NCBI GenBank assembly: GCA_049366695.1
Contig: JBMNCR010000080.1
Span: forward strand, 1 to 64,000
Source of the DNA: JBMNCR01 sp049366695
GTDB lineage: Bacteria; Bacillota; Clostridia; Eubacteriales; Alkalibacteraceae
Direction: 5' to 3'
Length of the DNA: 64,000 nucleotides
Both the position numbers and the translations under genes were made by a program. Of this stretch, positions 46,805 to 55,170 are shown piece by piece. How positions within the stretch are numbered: the stretch's first letter is position 1; each line of letters starts with the position of its first letter. The notes beneath the pieces were generated by a model. The model did no database searches. It saw nothing but the letters and a program-made list of their open reading frames with translations, and was not told where the DNA came from.

Positions 46805-48192
46805 ATCAATATCAATTATTGGTTATAGGAGCTGGTCCAGGTGGATATGTAGCTGCAATTCGTGCTGCTCAACTTGGGATTAAGACAGCGTTAGTTGAAC
46901 GTCAAAAACTGGGAGGCACATGTCTTAATAGGGGGTGTATACCTACTAAAGCAATGTTACATTCAACCTCAGCTTATGCCGAATGTGCACACTTTGAAAA
47001 GATGGGTCTATCAGTTACAGGCCTCTCCTATGACATGGAAAAAATACATGAAAGAAAAAATCAAGTGGTAAATACTTTAGTAAGTGGTGTAAGCCAGCTT
47101 CTTAAGGCTAATAATGTCGATGTTATAAGCGGTACAGCAACAATTACTGGATCTAACACAGTTTCTATTGATAATAATGTTTATAAAGCTGATCGTATTC
47201 TTATAGCAACCGGATCGATGCCTTCACGGCCACCTATTCCGGGTTTAGATTTAAATGGTGTTGTAACTAGTGATGAATTATTAGAAGGACCGGTTCATGA
47301 TTATAATTCCCTTGTTATTATTGGGGGTGGTGTTATAGGTGTGGAAATGGCTTCAATTTATTGTAATCTAGGATGTAGCGTTACTATAATCGAAGCTATG
47401 GATCGGATTTTACCTACTATGGATCGGGAGATCGCACAGAATCTTACAATGATATTGAAAAAACGTGGTGTGAATATTATACGGTCGGCAAGGGTAGAAA
47501 AGATTGAGAAAGAAGATGAGAAATTTTCTTGTCATTTCACTAGTAAAAATTCGAATCAGATAGTCACTGCAGAAGGTGTTCTGATTTCTATTGGTCGCAG
47601 ACCAAATACTTTAGATTTGTTGTCGTCTGAGATGAATCTTGAGATGGAGAGAGGTTTTATCAAAGTAGATAAAAATTTTGAAAGTAGTGTTGAAGGTATT
47701 TATGCTATAGGAGATGTGATCGGTGGGGTGCAATTAGCGCATAAAGCAGAAGCTGAAGGTTTAGCAGCAGTTGAAATGATGTTTGGTCATACATCGGCAA
47801 CAGACACTAGTCTGGTACCATCATGCATCTATACGAATCCGGAAATAGCTTCGGTTGGAATTACTCCAGATGAAGCTAAGCAAGAAGGAATATCAGTGAA
47901 GAGTGCTAAATATCTTATGGGTGGTAATGGGAAAAGTATCATCGATATGCAAGAACGTGGATTTATAAGAGTTGTTTTTGATGAGAAAACAGATAAGTTA
48001 TTAGGAGTGCAAATGATTTGTGCTCATGCGACTGATTTGATTAGTGAATTTACCGGTGCCATTTTAAACGGAAATACACGTTCGCAACTGCTTAGAGGAA
48101 TGCGTCCGCACCCAACATTTTGTGAAGGTATTACCGAAGCATTAGAAGCAGTGGAAGGTATGTCCATTCATAGTGCACCTGTTAGAAAATAA
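46801..48192 (+). CDS. lpdA: Dihydrolipoamide dehydrogenase
   Basis: A 463-aa flavoprotein that reoxidises dihydrolipoamide with NAD+ (reversible). FAD site VIGAGPGGYVAAIRAAQLG, redox disulfide Cys41/Cys46 in GGTCLNRGCIPTK, NAD site IIGGGVIGVEMA, AIGDVIGGVQLAHKA and the C-terminal catalytic His in RPHPTFCEGITEAL. It uses a TTG start behind AAAGGAGGA and overlaps lplA by 4 bp, closing the operon. It links the lipoyl carrier to NAD(H). Confidence 0.95.
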   Translation: MNQYQLLVIGAGPGGYVAAIRAAQLGIKTALVERQKLGGTCLNRGCIPTKAMLHSTSAYAECAHFEKMGLSVTGLSYDMEKIHERKNQVVNTLVSGVSQLLKANNVDVISGTATITGSNTVSIDNNVYKADRILIATGSMPSRPPIPGLDLNGVVTSDELLEGPVHDYNSLVIIGGGVIGVEMASIYCNLGCSVTIIEAMDRILPTMDREIAQNLTMILKKRGVNIIRSARVEKIEKEDEKFSCHFTSKNSNQIVTAEGVLISIGRRPNTLDLLSSEMNLEMERGFIKVDKNFESSVEGIYAIGDVIGGVQLAHKAEAEGLAAVEMMFGHTSATDTSLVPSCIYTNPEIASVGITPDEAKQEGISVKSAKYLMGGNGKSIIDMQERGFIRVVFDEKTDKLLGVQMICAHATDLISEFTGAILNGNTRSQLLRGMRPHPTFCEGITEALEAVEGMSIHSAPVRK

Positions 48193-48346
48193 AAGGCTGA
48201 CTTATACAAGGGTATTTCTAGTTATAAGAATGAATGTATGGTAAATAAAAACAATTAATATATTTTATAAAAGGATTGAGTCTGTTTAGCAGAATTCGAT
48301 CCTTTATACTTTGAGATGTAATATTGGGCTATTGACATTTTATTAG
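48193..48346. other. 3' region of the lipoyl operon
   Basis: No gene. A weak hairpin (AAAGGAT at 48270 and ATCCTTT at 48299, 22-nt loop) may contribute to termination. Confidence 0.35.
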
Positions 48347-48405
48347 AAAAGGTGTAATGTAATACTTGTTACATGTAACAAGTATTACATTACACCTTTT
48401 TGAAA
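48347..48405. repeat. Perfect 54-bp palindrome
   Basis: Positions 48347-48373 (AAAAGGTGTAATGTAATACT... ) are the exact reverse complement of 48374-48400, with centre ACATGT. As RNA it would form a stem of up to 25 bp with a minimal loop, ending in CCTTTTTG. It may be a bidirectional terminator for the lpdA operon, or a miniature inverted-repeat element. Confidence 0.85.
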
Positions 48406-48444
48406 GAAATTAGTTGTATAAAATTTGAATAACAGGTTATATCT

Positions 48445-48601
48445 ATTGGACATGGGTACAATCTTGTAGATACAAAATTATTAGAAAAGATAGTTGTTGA
48501 TACAGTAAATGTAAAGGAAGTATTATATAGATAATATTGGTCCTATTATCGGAGTTCATCCTAGACCAAATGCAATTGCTTTACTTTTTATTGGAGAATA
48601 A
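48445..48601 (+). pseudogene. DegV/FakB-family C-terminal remnant, frameshifted
   Basis: The frame from 48445 reads IGHGYNLVDTKLLEKIVVDT and on to KEVLYR before a stop; shifting one base it continues NIGPIIGVHPRPNAIALLFIGE and stops at 48601. This resembles the last third of DegV proteins (GPVIGxHxGPGAL near the end). The N-terminal two thirds are missing. Confidence 0.65.
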
Positions 48602-48645
48602 AGAAAAATAATAGGATATTAATTATTTAGAGGAGAATTATTGTT

Positions 48646-49176
48646 ATGGAAAAAAGTTGGATTATGTTAAATTTTACTATACCAAAAGAACCCTCAAGAG
48701 TTAGGGTCAGTGTTTGGAGAAAACTTAAAAAAAACGGTTCTGTAAATATTGGTCAATCTATGTGGATTTTACCTTCATCTGAATACCATATTAATTTTTT
48801 TAATGAGATTGCAAATGAAATTAAGAATAATCATGGAATTGCATATATAATTAGTGCTGAATTTTTATCAGGTATTAGCGATGTTAGTATAATAGAAGTA
48901 TTCAATAAAGCAAGAGATGAAGAGTACACAGAATTTATAGAAAAATGTAAGGATTATGTTGAAGAAATTGAAAAAGAAACTGTGAAAGAAAAGTTTACCT
49001 ATGTTGAACTTGAGGAAAATGAAGATGAAATAAACAAATTAATTAAATGGTTTGAAAAGATATCAAAAAGAGACTTTTTTTTAGCACCTCTTAAGAATGA
49101 AGCTGAAGAAATAATAGAAAGATGTAAGGTATTACTTGAGGTTTTTAGTAGTAATATATATGAAGCAAATAATTGA
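48646..49176 (+). CDS. ChrB N-terminal-like protein
   Basis: A 176-aa protein resembling the N-terminal domain of chromate-resistance regulator ChrB: the start SWIMLNFTIPKEPSRVRVSVWRKLK (residues 4-28), GSVNIGQSMWILPSS and the following mixed segment fit. The C-terminal half is Glu/Lys-rich helix. The ChrB C-terminal domain and a chrA transporter gene are absent, so chromate resistance cannot be inferred. It is preceded by GAGGAG and followed 22 nt later by a YkvA-like gene, probably in one transcript. Confidence 0.65.
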   Translation: MEKSWIMLNFTIPKEPSRVRVSVWRKLKKNGSVNIGQSMWILPSSEYHINFFNEIANEIKNNHGIAYIISAEFLSGISDVSIIEVFNKARDEEYTEFIEKCKDYVEEIEKETVKEKFTYVELEENEDEINKLIKWFEKISKRDFFLAPLKNEAEEIIERCKVLLEVFSSNIYEANN

Positions 49177-49198
49177 GTATGTATAAAAGGAGCATAAA

Positions 49199-49564
49199 AT
49201 GAATCTAAAAAGTAAAGCTAAAGAAATTAAAATTTTTATTCCAGCTCTATTTATTGCTATAAAAAGGAAAGATACACCTATACTTGCGAAAGTTTTCGCA
49301 GGGGTTACCTTAATATATGCACTGTCACCAATAGATCTGATTCCGGATTTTATTCCCATTCTAGGATATCTTGATGACGCAATTATCCTTCCGCTTTTAG
49401 CGACATTGACGATAAAATTTATACCTACAGAAATAATGGATGAATGTAAAACTGAATCAGAAGGAATATGGACGAATGGAAAGCCTAAAAAGTGGTACTT
49501 TGCAATACCTACTCTAATTATATGGTTGCTTATTTGCAGATGGTTGATTATGAAATTTATTTAA
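49199..49564 (+). CDS. YkvA/DUF1232 family membrane protein
   Basis: A 121-aa protein with the DUF1232 signature YALSPIDLIPDFIPILGYLDDAIILPLL (residues 39-66) and a C-terminal membrane helix (PTLIIWLLICRWLIM). Function is unknown for the family. It follows the ChrB-like gene behind AAAAGGAG. Confidence 0.85.
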   Translation: MNLKSKAKEIKIFIPALFIAIKRKDTPILAKVFAGVTLIYALSPIDLIPDFIPILGYLDDAIILPLLATLTIKFIPTEIMDECKTESEGIWTNGKPKKWYFAIPTLIIWLLICRWLIMKFI

Positions 49565-49784
49565 TGATTGTAAATGTCAACTGGAAAATGGTTCTTTCTG
49601 GAGTAAGTCAAATTTTGTTGGTGAATATTGTATGATTATCTTGTAAAACAAAAGAAAAGAGTAACTAAAAACAAATGATATTATAGGATTGTTAGATGAA
49701 ATTTAGAGTGCATTTATTACAAAATAATAAATGGTACAATTAACATTTGGGCGGATCTACTAGTCATGAAGTAAAATGAGCTTA
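49565..49784. other. AT-rich spacer before the transposase remnant
   Basis: 220 nt with frequent stops in all frames. It might include the decayed 5' end of the ISL3-type element, but no terminal inverted repeat is recognisable. Confidence 0.4.
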
Positions 49785-50564
49785 TTGTTATATCCTATCT
49801 ACAAAAGTACATTCTTGCTATTAAAGAAGTTTTCAAGATTTACCCAAAATAACAGAAAATTCTTTTGTCATAATAAAAGTTGTGAATATAAAACCTTTGC
49901 TGAAACCTATTCATTTCTATCACCTAAAAGGAAAAAAACGTTTTAAAAAGTGAGATAGCCAATGTTTCAACGAATGTCAGTTCAGTTACAGCCTCCAACA
50001 TTTTATGTAAAAGCATAGCAAAGTAGGGAAAAGTACTAAATGCAATCTCTAAATATAATAACTAATACTAAATAAAGATTGAATTACTAAGGTGTGTAAT
50101 GATGATTCTGCTATAAAAAGCGACATACTTATGACAGTATTATTGATTGATATTGACACCCATAGGATTATTGATCTTTATTGAATCTAAAAATACACTC
50201 ATCAGCTATTCAAGTTAGTGATCGGTTTCACTGATTAAAAAATTTAACAGATTATTGCAAAGAGTATTTAAAAAATAAATTTAATTCTAATTTTATAGTT
50301 GAAGAAAAAGATTTAAATAACTTTTCTACATTATCTAATAAGCATTTAACTTTAGAAAATAAATGGGAAAAAGTTAATAAATTAATTGAACAAGGAACTC
50401 TTAAAAGCACTATCTGCTAAAAATTACATACGGATATCCGCGTTTTTGAAAAAATATCTTCATTGGATGAAATTGAACTTAAAACACACTTCAATAATAC
50501 ATTAGAAGCGTCACAAGAAGTTAAAATTCTAGCTTTTATAACTGTTCATGTGATTGACGTGTAA
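49785..50564 (+). pseudogene. Decayed ISL3-family transposase
   Basis: Fragments in shifting frames follow the order of an ISL3 transposase. They are STKVHSCY and RSFQDLP, then CHNKSCEYKTFAETYSFLSP (zinc-finger region), then EIANVSTNVSSVTASNILCK, then VLLIDIDTHRIIDL (DDE region), then SDRFH-LKNLTDYCKEYLK. The last readable part has an internal stop and ends at 50564. Multiple stops and frameshifts show it is inactive. It lies between the YkvA-like gene and the FetAB pair. Confidence 0.75.
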
Positions 50565-50638
50565 GTACCCTTAAATACTCTATATTTTTTTATGTTTTCA
50601 TGATATTCTAATAGTATTATTTTTAGCAGGAGGTTAAA

Positions 50639-51250
50639 ATGATTGAATACAAAAACATATATGTAGAATTTAATAATAATATAATTTTTAATAATTTTAA
50701 TCTATTTATAAATAAAAATGAAAAAATATTGTTAAATGCTCCTTCTGGAAAAGGAAAATCTACCTTAATAAAAATGTTATTAGGATTACACCCAAACTAT
50801 ACGGGTGATATTTATTTTGAAGGCAATATGGTTGATAGCAAAAACATAAATATAGTTAGAACAAAAATTTCTTATGTTAGTCAAGATGTGGACTTACCTA
50901 AAGGTAATGTTGAAGAGCTTATTCAGAACATATATAAATATAAAAAAAATAGGCATCTTAATTATAATGAATCTAGAGTAGTAGATATATTAAAGGAATT
51001 TGAAATGGACGAAACAATATTAGATAAAAATATTATTGAACTTTCAGGCGGTGAAAGGCAGAGACTTGGATTTATAATTGCAATACTTCTTGAAAGACAG
51101 ATTTGGATAATGGATGAAGTAACATCTGGCTTAGATAAAAAGCTTAAAAATTACATTATGAATTATATAATAAAACAAAATAAAACAGTAATTATTATTT
51201 CCCATGATGATTGTTGGTTAAATCAAAATGTAAGGGTGGTGAACTGGTAA
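50639..51250 (+). CDS. fetA: ABC transporter ATP-binding protein, FetA/YbbL type
   Basis: A 203-aa ABC ATPase. Walker A reads APSGKGKST (first Gly of GxxGxGK replaced by Ala), then YVSQDVDLPKG (Q-loop), signature LSGGERQRL, Walker B IWIMDEVTSGLD and the switch His in IISHD. It is paired by a TAATG overlap with a FetB-type permease. In E. coli FetAB exports iron and protects against peroxide; the same role is plausible here since a peroxidase follows. Confidence 0.85.
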   Translation: MIEYKNIYVEFNNNIIFNNFNLFINKNEKILLNAPSGKGKSTLIKMLLGLHPNYTGDIYFEGNMVDSKNINIVRTKISYVSQDVDLPKGNVEELIQNIYKYKKNRHLNYNESRVVDILKEFEMDETILDKNIIELSGGERQRLGFIIAILLERQIWIMDEVTSGLDKKLKNYIMNYIIKQNKTVIIISHDDCWLNQNVRVVNW

Positions 51251-52020
51251 TGGTTGAAGATATCAGTTATTCATCTTTGATTTATCTTTTATTATTATTT
51301 ATACCTATTATAATAATAAATTATAAACTAAAAATTACAATTAATAAAAAGATGTTTATTGCAATTATAAGAATGGGTGTTCAATTAACCTTAGTAGGAG
51401 TTTTTCTTCAATATATTTTTGATATAAATGATTCATTAATAAATAGTTTATATATAATTCTTATGATAGCAGTTGCATCTTTTTCAACAATAAAATCATG
51501 TAGTATGAAGTGGAAAGAAATGTTTTTGCTTTTCTTTATATCATTTGTAATACCTAATGTTTTTGTTCTCATTTACTTTAATACTGCTGTTGTTCAATTA
51601 GACAATATATTTGAAGCTCAATACTATATACCTATAATAGGTATGCTGTTAGGTAATAGCCTTAGAGGTAATATTATTGGAGTCAATAAATTTTATAATA
51701 GTATAAAAGAGAGGGAAAAAGAATATTTTTATAGATTGTGCCTAAGTGGTAATAAAGTAGAAGCCTTGATGCCATATTATAAAGAAGCGGTAAAATCGTC
51801 AATAAATCCAGTATTAGCATCAATAGAGACAATGGGATTAGTAGCATTGCCAGGAATGATGACAGGACAAATTCTTGGAGGTTCTATTCCAATGACTGCA
51901 ATAAAATATCAAATTGCAATAATGATAGCCATATTTATAGCGAGGTATTTTAGTATACACCTTGCAATAATACTCACATCATTAAGATCATTTAATGAAT
52001 TTGATGTGCTTAAGAAGTAG
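51250..52020 (+). CDS. fetB: ABC transporter permease, FetB/UPF0014 type
   Basis: A 256-aa polytopic membrane protein of the UPF0014 (YbbM/FetB) family. Family landmarks are RMGVQLTLVGVFLQYIF, IPIIGMLLGNSLRG and LVALPGMMTGQILGG. The start at 51250 overlaps the ATPase stop (TAATG). Together with the ATPase it would form an iron (or other metal) exporter. Confidence 0.88.
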   Translation: MVEDISYSSLIYLLLLFIPIIIINYKLKITINKKMFIAIIRMGVQLTLVGVFLQYIFDINDSLINSLYIILMIAVASFSTIKSCSMKWKEMFLLFFISFVIPNVFVLIYFNTAVVQLDNIFEAQYYIPIIGMLLGNSLRGNIIGVNKFYNSIKEREKEYFYRLCLSGNKVEALMPYYKEAVKSSINPVLASIETMGLVALPGMMTGQILGGSIPMTAIKYQIAIMIAIFIARYFSIHLAIILTSLRSFNEFDVLKK

Positions 52021-52077
52021 AAAATATACATATAGGTTTCTTATTATTTAATAGATATATAAATTTCACTAAAACAC

Positions 52078-52116
52078 TTTACAATTCTATTTAAATTGCG
52101 TACAATATAATTGTAC
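52078..52116 (+). promoter_or_regulatory. gpx promoter with OhrR-box-like operator
   Basis: TTTACA (52078) and TACAAT (52101) have 17-nt spacing. The perfect palindrome GTACAAT-ATA-ATTGTAC (52100-52116) covers the -10. It closely resembles the Bacillus OhrR operator (TACAATT...AATTGTA). An ohrR gene lies 0.4 kb downstream of gpx. Confidence 0.65.
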
Positions 52117-52141
52117 AAAATTCAAACAAGGGAGCAGTAAA

Positions 52142-52618
52142 ATGAAATCAATATATGATATTAGCGTTGAAAAAAAAGATAGTTCCATGTTATCGTTAGA
52201 AGAATACAAAGGAAATACTTTGTTAATTGTGAACACGGCAACAGGTTGCGGTTTTACACCGCAATACGATGGATTACAAGATATGTATGAAAAATATCAA
52301 GAAAAAGGTTTTCAAATACTTGATTTTCCATGTAATCAATTTGCAAATCAAGCACCAGATTCAGATGAAGAGATAGGTTCATTTTGCACAGGAAATTTCG
52401 GTATTACATTTAACCAATTTAAAAAGATTGAGGTAAATGGTGAGAATGAAAGTGAATTATTTTCATATCTGAAAAGTCAAAAAAAAGGATTATTTGGCTC
52501 GAAAATAAAATGGAATTTTACTAAATTTTTAGTTGATAAGAATGGAAAGGTTGTAAAAAGATATGCACCAACTGTTAAACCAAAGGCTATTGAGATGGAT
52601 GTTGAAAAGATTCTTTAA
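52142..52618 (+). CDS. gpx: Glutathione peroxidase-family thiol peroxidase
   Basis: A 158-aa GPx-fold peroxidase. The peroxidatic residue is Cys36 in NTATGCGFTPQY (a cysteine codon, not Sec). The DFPCNQFANQ segment supplies Gln and a second Cys, and WNFTKFLVD supplies the Trp/Asn of the catalytic tetrad. Bacterial homologues mostly use thioredoxin and reduce organic hydroperoxides. Regulation by OhrR is suggested by the palindrome at its promoter. Confidence 0.92.
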   Translation: MKSIYDISVEKKDSSMLSLEEYKGNTLLIVNTATGCGFTPQYDGLQDMYEKYQEKGFQILDFPCNQFANQAPDSDEEIGSFCTGNFGITFNQFKKIEVNGENESELFSYLKSQKKGLFGSKIKWNFTKFLVDKNGKVVKRYAPTVKPKAIEMDVEKIL

Positions 52619-53001
52619 AGGATAAAAGGGGTATAAATGACATATTCATATACAACGCAGAAGATGTGTTGTACACAAATCATTTTTAACATAAAAATAA
52701 ATGTTATCGAAGATATAAATTTTTTGGTGGATGCAATGGAAATTTAAAATATTTGAAACGTAATAAAAAGAAAAACTGTTAATAAAATGATTTGAAAATG
52801 CAAGAATTAGCATGTGGTAGGCACTGTGCATCTTGTGTTGATCATTTTTCAAAAGGATGAACGCAGGCATTAGATGAATAATACTAAATTTAGTTTCACA
52901 AGAGCAGTATTTTTTATAAGAGTGCTGCTTTATTGTAACAAATTGCACAATATTTTATTGTGTGATATCATTGTTAAAATTAGAATATTAGGAGTTAGAT
53001 C
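52619..53001. other. Intergenic region gpx / ohrR
   Basis: 383 nt. A possible weak hairpin lies at about 52903-52936. A palindrome CACAAT-ATTTT-ATTGTG at 52946-52962, just upstream of ohrR, resembles the gpx box and may be an autoregulatory OhrR site. A minus-strand frame through 52646-52948 has no family resemblance and no clear start site. Confidence 0.5.
52946..52962. promoter_or_regulatory. Candidate OhrR autoregulatory operator
   Basis: CACAAT and ATTGTG are perfect inverted arms with a 5-nt spacer, 40 nt upstream of the ohrR start. They share the core CAAT/ATTG with the gpx operator. Confidence 0.45.
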
Positions 53002-53433
53002 GTGAAATACAAACAATTACAACTAAAAAATCAACTATGCTTTCCTCTATACGCATGTTCTAAAGAAATAGTAAAACAGTACAGACCTCTTTTGGATAAA
53101 GTTGGTTTAACCTATACTCAATATATAACCATGATGGTTTTATGGGAGCATGAAAGTTTAACAGTAAAAGAATTGGGAAGATATCTATATCTTGATAGTG
53201 GTACAATTACTCCATTAATAAAAAAACTTGAAAAAGACAATGTTGTACAAAGAGTTAGAGATACTGAAGATGAACGAAAAGTATATGTGCATTTAACTAT
53301 AAAAGGAAAAGAATTACAGAATAGAGTAAAAGATATTCCATTTGAAGTAGGTAGTTATGTTGGTTTGTCAGACGATGAGGCTAAAACATTATATGAATTA
53401 TTATATAAAATTTTGAACAATATGAGTAAATAA
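53002..53433 (+). CDS. ohrR: OhrR-type MarR regulator (organic peroxide sensor)
   Basis: A 143-aa MarR protein. The sensing cysteine is Cys13 in NQLCFPLYACSKEIVKQY, the position of the reactive Cys in Bacillus OhrR, with LDKVGLTYTQY following. The winged helix reads LTVKELGRYLYLDSGTITPLIKKLE and DERKVYVHLT. OhrR represses peroxidase genes until its Cys is oxidised. It starts at a GTG 7 nt after AGGAG. The usual target ohrA is absent; gpx upstream is the probable target. Confidence 0.9.
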   Translation: MKYKQLQLKNQLCFPLYACSKEIVKQYRPLLDKVGLTYTQYITMMVLWEHESLTVKELGRYLYLDSGTITPLIKKLEKDNVVQRVRDTEDERKVYVHLTIKGKELQNRVKDIPFEVGSYVGLSDDEAKTLYELLYKILNNMSK

Positions 53434-53781
53434 AAAGTTTGGATTAAAGATATTTTGTTTATGTTTGATGGTAGTAATATTGATTTTTAAGAATTTTCTG
53501 AAATAAATTTGGGAAGTTCTTTTTAATTTACTGTGATAACGATAGGAATGGGACGTGACCAGTGTTTGTTTAAAGCAATCATAAGTCCCATTCATTGTAA
53601 ATTACACGCTTCAAAAAAAACATCTGATGTGAAACATTGACTCTTCATTTATTTTAAAAAAATGTAGACATTTAATATTGCAATTTTTATTAAAAAAAAC
53701 TACAATTACAATAATTGTAGTTTTTTTTAAAAGGCAAAAATAAATGATTATATCTAATTCTTTAGAAGGAAGGGGAAGAAA
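53434..53781. other. Intergenic region ohrR / lysR
   Basis: 348 nt with no supported gene. The only clear feature is the strong hairpin at 53692-53728. Confidence 0.5.
53692..53728. terminator. 16-bp bidirectional terminator hairpin
   Basis: Eight A plus CTACAATT pair perfectly with AATTGTAG plus eight T around ACAAT. The symmetrical A/T runs allow termination in both directions. It isolates lysR from upstream transcription. Confidence 0.85.
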
Positions 53782-54675
53782 ATGGATATACACAGACTAA
53801 AGTACTTTATTTCAGTAGCCAAATACTTAAATTTTACAAAAGCTGCAGAAGCTAATTATATAACACAGCCAACTCTAAGTAGACAGATTGCAAGCTTGGA
53901 AAAAGAATTTGGAGTAATGCTATTTATTCGTGAAAATCGCAACATACGTTTAACAGAAGAAGGAAAGTGTTTACATATGCATGCTAGCAAAATTATTCGC
54001 GAATATGAATTAGCGCAAAATAATTTATCTTTTAGAAGTGGTGTAGGTTCATTATCTATTGGTTATGATTCTGCCGGCGCCCCATTAAAATTTTTTTCAG
54101 AAACTAACAGAGTAATCGCTCAACAGTATCCAAAACTTACAATTAAACTATATAGGAAAAATTTAAATGAATTGCTACTAGATTTACAAAGGGAAGAAGT
54201 TGATATAATAATTATTCCAATTTGTGATTTAAATGATATAGATTCTACAAAACAACTGGATTGTGTTGTTATTGCTGAAGAATTCAAGGTTATACTACCA
54301 CATGCACATCGTTATGCTAATCTAAAAAGTATTGATCTTCGCAGTCTGGCAGGGGAAAAATTTATAGTTCCGAGCCAGGATACACCAACGTATTTAATCA
54401 ATTTCTTTAAGAAAATAAGTAAAAAATTCAGTTTTCAACTTTCTCCAATTTATGAGAAAGCATATTTAGAGGATATAGTTCTTTCAGTAGGTGCTGGAAA
54501 TGGTTTTTCTATTGTGACTAATAATGCAACACAGATTGATAACCTAAATACTAGTTCGTTGTGTATTAAAAATCAGGATATTGGAATAAAATGGATATCT
54601 TGTTGGAGTAAAAAAAATAAAAATCCAAATATATCTCGTTATATTTCAGTATTAAAAAAAAGAATGAGAATATAG
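53782..54675 (+). CDS. LysR-family transcriptional regulator
   Basis: A 297-aa LysR protein. The N-terminal winged HTH reads MDIHRLKYFISVAKYLNFTKAAEANYITQPTLSRQIASLE (residues 1-40); a periplasmic-binding-like effector domain follows from about residue 90. Its gene precedes the Tat flavoprotein operon in the same direction, separated by a terminator and about 420 nt, so it is the likely regulator of that operon. The effector is unknown. Confidence 0.9.
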   Translation: MDIHRLKYFISVAKYLNFTKAAEANYITQPTLSRQIASLEKEFGVMLFIRENRNIRLTEEGKCLHMHASKIIREYELAQNNLSFRSGVGSLSIGYDSAGAPLKFFSETNRVIAQQYPKLTIKLYRKNLNELLLDLQREEVDIIIIPICDLNDIDSTKQLDCVVIAEEFKVILPHAHRYANLKSIDLRSLAGEKFIVPSQDTPTYLINFFKKISKKFSFQLSPIYEKAYLEDIVLSVGAGNGFSIVTNNATQIDNLNTSSLCIKNQDIGIKWISCWSKKNKNPNISRYISVLKKRMRI

Positions 54676-54705
54676 ATAATATAATTATACGTTTTATGTA
54701 TAGCT

Positions 54706-54754
54706 AGCAGATATTGAATGCGATATAAGCATTTAACATCTGCTTTTCTTTTTG
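54706..54754 (+). terminator. Terminator after lysR
   Basis: AGCAGAT and ATCTGCT enclose an inner AATGC/GCATT stem; TTTCTTTTTG follows. Confidence 0.8.
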
Positions 54755-55170
54755 TTAAGATAAAAACATAACAAAAATAATAAATCATCATGATACAAAA
54801 AACAATGTTTTGAATGCATCATCGGTATTATAGGCATTCTTACAGTTAAACCCTATAGGGATTTTGTTAACACTTTTCTATATTAAGTTGTTGTGTAGTT
54901 GTAACGCTACGGTTTTAATATTTCTATCCTAATTTATTGGTTGTTATTAAAGATGAGTGTGCATAATTTTATGGGTTTATTTGTTTGCAAAATTTAGCAA
55001 TAAATTATGATGAATACAATTAAGAAATGAGGTGAAATATTTCTAAATTGATTTTATTATTTATTCTACAATATTAAACAGCATAATATTCATTTTAATT
55101 CTGATAGTTTATCATTTGACATTAGTCATCTAATAAAATGAAAATTTTATGTTATTAAGGAGGAAGTTTT
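54755..55170. other. Regulatory region upstream of the Tat flavoprotein operon
   Basis: 416 nt without an ORF. It contains the short palindrome CCCTATAGGG (54851-54860) and a TTGACA at 55116, for which no good -10 is visible. Binding sites of the upstream LysR regulator could lie here. Confidence 0.4.

Noticed and set aside
45355..48192. Glycine cleavage system
   Set aside because: Only the H protein and the shared Lpd are present; GcvP and GcvT are absent and the flanking genes are flavin/Fe-S proteins.
52142..52618. Selenocysteine in the glutathione peroxidase
   Set aside because: The peroxidatic residue is encoded by TGC; there is no in-frame TGA.
52646..52948. Minus-strand ORF of about 100 codons between gpx and ohrR
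   Set aside because: Composition is that of AT-rich noncoding DNA, no recognisable motif, no clear ribosome binding site, and it covers a likely promoter region.
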